Below are positions 58,018-64,000 of a DNA stretch of 64,000 bases, in pieces. This DNA comes from Streptomyces pactum (lineage in GTDB: Bacteria > Actinomycetota > Actinomycetes > Streptomycetales > Streptomycetaceae): the NCBI RefSeq assembly GCF_016031615.1, contig NZ_JACYXC010000002.1, positions 248,001-312,000 on the forward strand. Direction: 5' to 3'. The notes under the pieces are model-generated. The model was given only the letters and a program-made list of their open reading frames with translations. It searched no databases and was not told the DNA's origin. Position 1 is the first letter of the stretch. The number at the start of each line of letters is the position of its first letter. Position numbers and translations under genes: made by a program.

Positions 58018-61005
58018 GTGGACGGATGTGCCGGATGTACCTCCACCGCCGGCGAAGCCGGCGGAGACGGCGGTCGGGCCGCCATCGGCCTCGTCGGACG
58101 CCACGCGGAGGCCGCACGGCTGCGCGCGGCGCTGCGCCGGCCGCCGTGCGTGGTGATCGTCCGTGGCGAGCCCGGGGCGGGCGCCTCCCGGCTGCTGGAC
58201 GAGGTGCTGACCGGCCCGGAGTCCGGGGAGTGGGTGCGGATCCGCGGCACCTGCCCCGACCCGCGGGACGCCACCCCCCTCGCCCCGATCGCCGACGCGC
58301 TGGCCGGCCTGCCGTACCGGCCGGACGTCCTCCTGCCGCCGGTGACCGGAGCGGTGGCCACCGTGGTCCCCGAGCTGGCGCAGTGGCTGCCGGAACCGCC
58401 CGGAGCAGCAGCGGGCGGGCCGGTGGGGTGGCGCGGGCCGCTGCGGCGCGGACTGCGGGCGCTGCTGGCGGCCCAGGGGTCCGTGGTCCTGGCGGTCGAG
58501 GACGTGCACCGGGCGGACGGCGCGACCCTGGACCTGCTGGAACACCTGCTGGCCGCCATGCCCCCGGGGCTGCGGCTGGTCCTCACCGAGCACGCCGCAC
58601 CCGGACTGCCGGCCCGGGGCCTGCGGATACCGTGCCAGGTCCGGGCCGAGGAGATCGTCCTCGGGCCCTGGACGGTGGAGCAGACCCGGGAGGCGGCATC
58701 GCGGTGGCTGGGGGAGAGAGCGGCGGAGCCGGGGCTGGCGGAGCTGCTGCACGCACGCACCGGCGGGCTGCCCGGAGCGCTGGAGGCCCTGCTGACCTCG
58801 GCCTGCGAACGCGGTGTGCCACCGGAACCGCTCCTGGCCGCCGTCCGCGACGCCGAGGTGCCCCTCCGGCTGCGCCGCGACCTGGCCCGGCGGCGCGAGC
58901 GACTCACCGAGGACGCGCAGCGGCTGGTCGAGGCGGCGGCGGTGCTCGGCCGTCCGGTGCCCGCCGGCGTCCTGGCCCAGGTGGCGGACATCGAGCCGAG
59001 CCGCGCCGAGCGGGCCGCCGATCTCGCCGTGCGGCGGTCGGTGCTGCGGGCGGACGGCCCGCAGCTGACGTTCCGGCACGCGCTGGACCGCGAGGCCGCG
59101 CTGGAGGAGGTGCCCGGGCCACGGCTCGCCCGGCTGAGCCTGCGCGCCGTGCGGGTCCTGCACCGGGGCGGCGGCCCCGTACCGCTGGCCGAGCTGGCCC
59201 GGCTGTCCCTGGCGGCCGGCCGGGTACGGGACGGGCTGCGCTACCTCACCACGGCGGCGGACCGGGCCGCCGCCGAGGGCGACTACACCACCGCGACGAG
59301 CCTGTACACCCGGGCCGTCGCGGAGGACCCCCGCCCCGGCGGCCGGGTCCGCACCGCCGCGAAACTGGTCCGCACGGCGCAGCTGGCACGGGCCGACGAA
59401 CGGGTGGTGCGCGCGATACGGCGGGTGCTGGACGAGGACGACCCGCCACCCCGCCGGCGCGGCGACCTCCGCCTGCACCTGGGCATCCTGCTGCGCAACC
59501 AGAGCGGCGGCGCGCTCGACAGCCTCAACGAGATCGCCCGCGCCATCCCGGACCTGGAGGTCTCCGACCCGCCGACCGCCGCCCGCGCCATGCTGGTCGC
59601 GGCCATCCCCTCCATCAAGGGCTGGCCCGTCGTCCGCAACTACGCCTGGCTGGAGCGGGCCGAGGCCATCGCCGGCCAGGTGACCGACCCGGTGGCCCGC
59701 GCGGCGATCGCCGCCAACCGCGCCAGCGCGCTGATGCTCCTCGGGGACCGCCGGGCATGGGACGCCGTCGAAGCGCTACGGGCCCCCGCCGGATCGGCGA
59801 TGGAAGCCGCGCAGTACGCCCGGGGCTGGACCAACCTCGCGCACGCCACCATCGCGCTGGGCCACACCGCGCGGGCACGCGCATGCCTGGAACGGGCCGT
59901 GGCCGGACTCGCCGACACCACCAGCCCCTACGTGGAAGGGCTCACCCAGACCGCACGGCTGGTCCTGGCCTGGCACGAGGGACGCTGGGAGGGGCTGCAC
60001 GCCGAGGCGGACCACATCACCAAGCTGCACCGGGAGATACCCGACCTGACCTCGGAGGCCATGCTCGTCCGTGGGCTGACCGCGCTGCACGTGCTCGGCA
60101 ACGTCTCCCGCGCCCGCCGCGACCTCGCCGAAGCCGCCCGCACCACCTGCTACGACACCGGTTTCATCCTCACCGCCTCCGCCGCCGCCCTGGCCCGTGT
60201 CCACCTGGAGGCCGGGCGGCCCGGGCAGGCCGGGGACGCCGTCGAGGCCGCCGTGCACCGGCTGGAGGCCACCGGCGGCTGGGTGTGGGGCACCGAGGTC
60301 GTCCCCACCGCCGTGGAGGCGCTGCACGGCAGCGGCCGGACCGCCCGGGCCCACCGTCTGGTGGCCGACTTCGCGGCCGGTGTCCGTGACCGCGACGCCC
60401 CGGCCGCGCACATCGCCCTGACGGTCGGCCGGGCACTGCTCGCCGAGGCGGAGGGCCACCACGAGCAGGCCGCCACCGCGCTGGCCGGGGCGGAGGAGGC
60501 ATGGCGGGGACTGGGCCGGCCCTTCGACGCGGCCCGCGCCGCGGAGGCCCGGGGACGCTGCCTGCTCCACGCCCACCACGGACCCGGCGACCGGCGGCAG
60601 CGGCGCGCGCACCCGACGGACCTGGCGCCGGACCCGGAGGAGGAACAACGGAAGGCGGCGGTGGCCGTCATCCGCCGGGCCATCGACGCCTACCGGGCGC
60701 TGGGCGCACGCTGGGACGTCGCCCGATGCCACCGGCTGCTGCGCCGCCACGACATCGTCACCACGCACCGCCGCGGCCGTCTCGGCTACGGCGATCAGCT
60801 CTCCCCCCGCGAGCGGGAGGTGGCCCGGCTCGTCGTACAGGGGCGCGCCAACCGCGACATCGCCGAGAGCCTGGTGCTGTCCACCCGCACCGTCGAGCAC
60901 CACGTGGCGAGCATCCTGCGCAAACTGAACGTCTCCTCCCGGGCCGACATCGCCGCCGTCCACGCTCCGGGGGAAGCCGAGCGCCGGTCGCACGGGGACG
61001 CCTGA
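58018..61005 (+). CDS. Large LuxR-family regulator with AAA ATPase domain (LAL type)
   Basis: A 995-aa LAL-type regulator. GTG 58018 is fixed by GAGGAGGAA five bases upstream; the frame is open further but without an RBS. The N-terminal AAA/STAND domain (about 25-260) has the P-loop position RGEPGAGASRLL, where the Walker A Lys is Ala, and Walker B VVLAVEDVHRAD. A TPR-like helical middle (about 390-880) leads to a GerE/LuxR HTH (927-975, LSPREREVARLVVQGRANRD and STRTVEHHVASILRKLNV). LAL proteins often activate secondary metabolism. Neighbours make the protease gene or the ATP-grasp operon possible targets. Confidence 0.9.
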   Translation: MDGCAGCTSTAGEAGGDGGRAAIGLVGRHAEAARLRAALRRPPCVVIVRGEPGAGASRLLDEVLTGPESGEWVRIRGTCPDPRDATPLAPIADALAGLPYRPDVLLPPVTGAVATVVPELAQWLPEPPGAAAGGPVGWRGPLRRGLRALLAAQGSVVLAVEDVHRADGATLDLLEHLLAAMPPGLRLVLTEHAAPGLPARGLRIPCQVRAEEIVLGPWTVEQTREAASRWLGERAAEPGLAELLHARTGGLPGALEALLTSACERGVPPEPLLAAVRDAEVPLRLRRDLARRRERLTEDAQRLVEAAAVLGRPVPAGVLAQVADIEPSRAERAADLAVRRSVLRADGPQLTFRHALDREAALEEVPGPRLARLSLRAVRVLHRGGGPVPLAELARLSLAAGRVRDGLRYLTTAADRAAAEGDYTTATSLYTRAVAEDPRPGGRVRTAAKLVRTAQLARADERVVRAIRRVLDEDDPPPRRRGDLRLHLGILLRNQSGGALDSLNEIARAIPDLEVSDPPTAARAMLVAAIPSIKGWPVVRNYAWLERAEAIAGQVTDPVARAAIAANRASALMLLGDRRAWDAVEALRAPAGSAMEAAQYARGWTNLAHATIALGHTARARACLERAVAGLADTTSPYVEGLTQTARLVLAWHEGRWEGLHAEADHITKLHREIPDLTSEAMLVRGLTALHVLGNVSRARRDLAEAARTTCYDTGFILTASAAALARVHLEAGRPGQAGDAVEAAVHRLEATGGWVWGTEVVPTAVEALHGSGRTARAHRLVADFAAGVRDRDAPAAHIALTVGRALLAEAEGHHEQAATALAGAEEAWRGLGRPFDAARAAEARGRCLLHAHHGPGDRRQRRAHPTDLAPDPEEEQRKAAVAVIRRAIDAYRALGARWDVARCHRLLRRHDIVTTHRRGRLGYGDQLSPREREVARLVVQGRANRDIAESLVLSTRTVEHHVASILRKLNVSSRADIAAVHAPGEAERRSHGDA

Positions 61006-61407
61006 ACCTGGGAGCGCCACCGGGCCCGGCCGAACCGGACCCCGCGATGTCAGGAGGCCATGGCCGGGCCGCCGTGCGCACGTGCCGTGCCGTGGCCGCC
61101 GGCCCGTGCCCGCGCGCGGCACGGCTCGCCGGCCACGCGGGCACCCGCCGGGATCCGGTGGCCGGCGGGCGGGCCCCCGTCCGGAGCCGGGCCGTTACGG
61201 ACCCCGGCACCGGGCCCGCCCCCGCCGGCACGGTGCCCGCCGTCCCCACGACCCTCCGGGCCCGGGGCGGTACGGACCCGGGAACGACCGGGGCCGGGGG
61301 GTACCCGACGACCCGGGGCCCATCCGGCTCACCGGCGTACCCGCCCCCCCCCGATCACCGGTCTCCGGGGCGAGCGGCCCCGCGCGGCACCGCCCGCCGC
61401 TGCCCCG
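61006..61407. other. 402-bp gap between convergent genes
   Basis: No gene is supported. An imperfect hairpin near 61092-61130 (GCCGGCCCGTGCC with GGCACGG...GCCGGC) could terminate either flanking transcript. Confidence 0.4.
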
Positions 61408-62157
61408 TCACGCCTCGCGGACCGCCCGCACCACCAGCCGCTCGGCGTTCTCGTCGTAGGGACGGCCGTCGAAACCGCCGAAGACCTCCACCCGGCCGAA
61501 CCCCGCCTCCGCCACCATCCGCCGCAGTTCCACCGCGCTGTACACGAACCACACCAGGGTCGCCCGCGTCACCCGGTCGCCCCGGACCAGGACCCAGTCG
61601 CTGCGCAACCGGGCCCAGTCGTCCAGCACCGTGTCGGTCTGCACCATCAGATCCTCGCCCCGCCGCACCACCTTCGGCGGGGTGACCCGGCGCGCCAGCA
61701 ACTCCTTCCCGGCGAGGTCCAGGACGAGGGTGCCGCCCGGCGCGAGACAGGCGTACATGGTGCGCAGCACGCGGGCGTTGTCCGCGGGGTCCTCGAAGTA
61801 GCCGAACGAGGTGAACAGGTTGAGGACGGCGTCGAAGCCGCCCGGGGCCTCGAACTCGCGGGCGTCGGCCCGCACATACCTGACCGGGGCGCCCGCCTCG
61901 GCCGACCGTTTCCGCGCCCGGTCCAGCATGGCCGGGCTCAGGTCCACCCCGGTGACCTCGTAGCCCCGGCGGGCGAGCGGCACGGTGAACACACCCGGCC
62001 CGCAGCACAGGTCCAGGACGCGGGCACCGGCGGGGAAGGACAGCAGGGGAGAGGTGCCGAGCAGCTCCTCCGCCTGGGCGTGGCGCTGCTCGGAGAAGAG
62101 GAAGTCGTGGAACTCGGTCCAGAAGTCGTCGTCCTGGAACCCACCCGTCCGTGTCAT
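61408..62157 (-). CDS. Class I SAM-dependent methyltransferase
   Basis: A 249-aa Rossmann-fold methyltransferase. Motif I is VLDLCCGPGVFTVPLA (about 47-62), the acidic ribose contact is VTGVDLSPAM, and post-motif sequences are VRADAREFEAPGGFDAVLNL and LAPGGTLVLDLAGKELL. The N-terminus WTEFHDFLFSEQRHAQAEELL is typical of small-molecule methyltransferases. It starts 6 bp after the MFS transporter stop and is the last gene of the three-gene operon. The product of the ATP-grasp ligase is a plausible substrate, but this is inference. Confidence 0.88.
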   Translation of the reverse strand: MTRTGGFQDDDFWTEFHDFLFSEQRHAQAEELLGTSPLLSFPAGARVLDLCCGPGVFTVPLARRGYEVTGVDLSPAMLDRARKRSAEAGAPVRYVRADAREFEAPGGFDAVLNLFTSFGYFEDPADNARVLRTMYACLAPGGTLVLDLAGKELLARRVTPPKVVRRGEDLMVQTDTVLDDWARLRSDWVLVRGDRVTRATLVWFVYSAVELRRMVAEAGFGRVEVFGGFDGRPYDENAERLVVRAVREA

Positions 62158-62163
62158 GTGCTC

Positions 62164-63388
62164 TCAGTGCTCCTTCGTCGTCATCGCGGGGGAGGACCGG
62201 TGCGGTTCCCGGTCCCGCAGGGCCAGCAGCAGCGGGGGCAGCAGCAGGCACTGTGCCGCGGCCAGCAGCCAGAACCAGCCGGTGCTCCCGGCACGTTCAC
62301 CGAAGCCGTACAGCTGTCCGCCCAGCACTCCGCTGGCGCAGGCGCCGAGCCCGGCGGCCAGCCGCTGCCGGCCGAAGACCACGGCGTCCGAGTGCGGACT
62401 CCGGCGCAGTGCCTCCAGGTCGTTCTTGAGGAACAGGACGATGTCGCCCAGGGTGATCAGCGCTCCGCCGGCCAGCAGCGCCGGCCGGGAGCCGATCGCC
62501 AGGACGGCCAGCCCGGCCGCCAGACCCGCGAAGCCGGCCGCGAGCGCCGTCGCGTACGGCATGCGCCCGATCAGACCGGACGCGAGCGGCTGGACCACGA
62601 TGACCAGGGCGAAGCAGAACAGCAGGACCACGCTGTAGAAGGCGCTGGACGCCCGCTCGACGGCGTACACCGCCAGGAAGTGCTGGAAGTGGAAGTACAG
62701 GTAGAAGGCGAGGGCGTTGGCGGCGAACGGCAGCGCCGCCACCCCCGGCGAGCGCGCCCCGCCCACCCGCCCCGGGACCCGGCTGCCGCGCCCGCACGTC
62801 GGGGAGCCGCGCGTGGCCCGCGGTGACCAGGACGAACAGCGCGGTGACGGTGGTGAACAGCCAGCCGGGCGAGGACAGCACGAACGGCCCGGCGATCAGC
62901 GGCCCCACCGCCATGCCCGCGTTGAGGGCGGCGTTGCCGGCCGACAGGAACGCGGCGCGGCGCCCGTCGTCCACGCCGTGCACCAGGTACGCCTTGTTGG
63001 CGGGAAGGTACAGCGCCGCGCCGCAGCAGGTGAGCACCAGCGCCCCGACGGCCAGGACCGGCCAGCGCAGGGCCGCCAGCAGGCCGACGAACCCGGCCGT
63101 GCGGACGATCAGCGCCCACAGCATCGTGCGGCGCAGCCCGACGCGGTCGGCCAGGACCCCGCCCGCGATCCCCCCGGAGAACTGCACCAGGGACGCCACG
63201 GCCAGCACGACACCGACCGTGCCGAGCCCCATCCCGAGCCGTTCGTGCAGGAACACCGACATGAACGGCAGCACCATGAAACTGCCGAGCGGGATCAGGA
63301 ACGAACTGAGCAGCAGGAAGCGCGCCGGGCCGTCGAGCCCGGACAGCGCGGCCCGTAAGCCCGCCGCGCCCGCCGTGCCCTCAGCCAC
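62164..63388 (-). CDS. MFS transporter, frameshifted
   Basis: A major facilitator permease of about 407 aa after removing one extra base in a G-rich tract near 62750-62785. The N-terminal six helices (LLLSSFLIPLGSFMVLPFMS, GLGTVGVVLAVASLVQF, with ADRVGLRRTM in loop 2-3) are in one frame. The C-terminal six (VAALPFAANALAFYLYF, FYSVVLLFCFALVIVV, MPYATALAAGFAGLAAGL) are in the next. GTG 63388 overlaps the ATP-grasp stop by 8 bp. It most likely exports the product made by the ligase and methyltransferase, or confers self-resistance. If the break is real, the transporter is dead. Confidence 0.82.
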
Positions 63389-64000
63389 CGGACGCCTCGC
63401 CGCCGGCGGCGCCCCGGGGCGGGAACGGCTCGGTGAGCACCGTCAGCGCGTTGGCCGCGGCCACCGCGTGGTGCGTGGCCAGTTCGGCGGTCTCGGCCTC
63501 CGCGTGGACGATGCCGGCGTAACCGCGGCTGTCGGCCAGGTGCTCGACGGGGTCGCCGACCGACCTGACCGGGTACCAGGCGGGCGACCCCGGCATGTCC
63601 GCCAGCCGGTCCAGCCCGGCGACGCCGGTGAACACCCCGGGCGCGGCCGGGTAGCCCAGGACGAAGGCGACGGCCGGGCCGCCGGGCAGGTCCGCGTCCA
63701 TCAGACGGGGACGGCGGCCCAGCGCCGCCTCGACCACCGCCTCGTAGACGTTGACCCCCAGCGCCCGGCACATGCCCTCGCCCACCAGGGCGCCGCCGAT
63801 CCGGGGGTTGATCTCGACGACCTCCGGGCCGCCGGTGGTCAGCACGAACTCCACGTGCGCGAACCGGTCGGTGTAGCCGATCGCCGCGAGCACCTCGCCG
63901 AGCCACCGCTCCAGCAGCGCCCGCCGTGCCTCGGGGAACGCCACCGGGAACGCGGTGATCTCCTCCCGGAAGTACGGCTCCGGTGACATCAGCCGGCTGG
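63381..64000 (-). CDS. ATP-grasp domain ligase, C-terminal part
   Basis: The reverse-strand frame is open to the window edge, so the gene's 5' part lies outside. The visible 206 residues are the C-terminal half of an ATP-grasp enzyme: HVEFVLTTGGPEVVEINPRIGGALVGEGM holds the Mg-binding Glu and Asn (VEINPR), followed by a C-terminal domain (PAVAFVLGYPAAPGVFTGV, HAEAETAELATHHAVAAANA). It is of the carboxylate-amine ligase group (biotin carboxylase or amino-acid ligase like), which joins an acyl phosphate to an amine. Its stop overlaps the MFS start. Confidence 0.82.
   Translation of the reverse strand, partial: SRLMSPEPYFREEITAFPVAFPEARRALLERWLGEVLAAIGYTDRFAHVEFVLTTGGPEVVEINPRIGGALVGEGMCRALGVNVYEAVVEAALGRRPRLMDADLPGGPAVAFVLGYPAAPGVFTGVAGLDRLADMPGSPAWYPVRSVGDPVEHLADSRGYAGIVHAEAETAELATHHAVAAANALTVLTEPFPPRGAAGGEASGG

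Overview
The window is about 75% G+C with strong G/C bias at third codon positions, GTG starts beside ATG, and Streptomyces-type families (DUF3140, DUF6480, DUF6624, an Hrd-like sigma factor, unimodular type I PKS, subtilisin-like exoproteases, IS5 and IS481 elements targeting CTAG). It most likely comes from a Streptomyces or close relative, in an accessory part of the chromosome.

Layout: (1) 40-18067, three co-oriented single-module type I PKS genes, the right-hand end of a polyketide cluster that continues to the left. The modules are KS-AT(degenerate)-DH-KR-ACP, KS-AT(methylmalonyl)-DH-ER-KR-ACP and KS-AT(malonyl)-DH-KR-ACP. There is no thioesterase, and a 15-bp perfect hairpin closes the operon. 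(2) 18485-28775, housekeeping and stress-type genes: a PoxB-like TPP enzyme, an Hrd-like sigma factor, DUF3140, DUF6480, two tandem GT2 glycosyltransferases, a YihY/BrkB membrane protein, a threonine-aldolase-like PLP enzyme and a zinc-ribbon miniprotein. (3) 29402-40271, a DUF6624 protein, a phosphodiesterase, a secreted subtilase, a META-domain lipoprotein, an AceE/transketolase-like enzyme divergent from an Lrp regulator, a histidine phosphatase and a Trk/Ktr potassium uptake pair. (4) 40760-43980, a likely sulfur-scavenging locus: DszC-like flavoprotein, cysteine-free Rrf2 regulator and LLM flavin monooxygenase. (5) 44183-48964, an IS5-family and an IS481-family element, both inserted at CTAG, bracketing two genes for membrane-anchored proteins that share an unrecognised repeat domain. 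(6) 49058-61005, a PLP decarboxylase with a possible upstream leader peptide, a small secreted Cys-Phe-Cys protein, a winged-helix protein, a beta-lactamase-fold hydrolase, an APH-like kinase, a second secreted subtilase with a P-domain, and a large LuxR-family regulator. (7) 61408-64000, a tightly packed reverse-strand operon of ATP-grasp ligase (cut by the window edge), MFS transporter and SAM methyltransferase, which resembles a small natural-product cassette.

The most unusual signals are the AT domain of the first PKS, which has lost its nucleophile and its small subdomain; a sharp codon-usage switch in the middle of the second PKS; the paired secreted-domain genes between the two insertion sequences; and the ATP-grasp operon. 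Three genes (two PKS and the MFS transporter) are each broken by one apparent extra base. In each case removing one base restores a full-length family protein, so assembly error is a real alternative to biological mutation.
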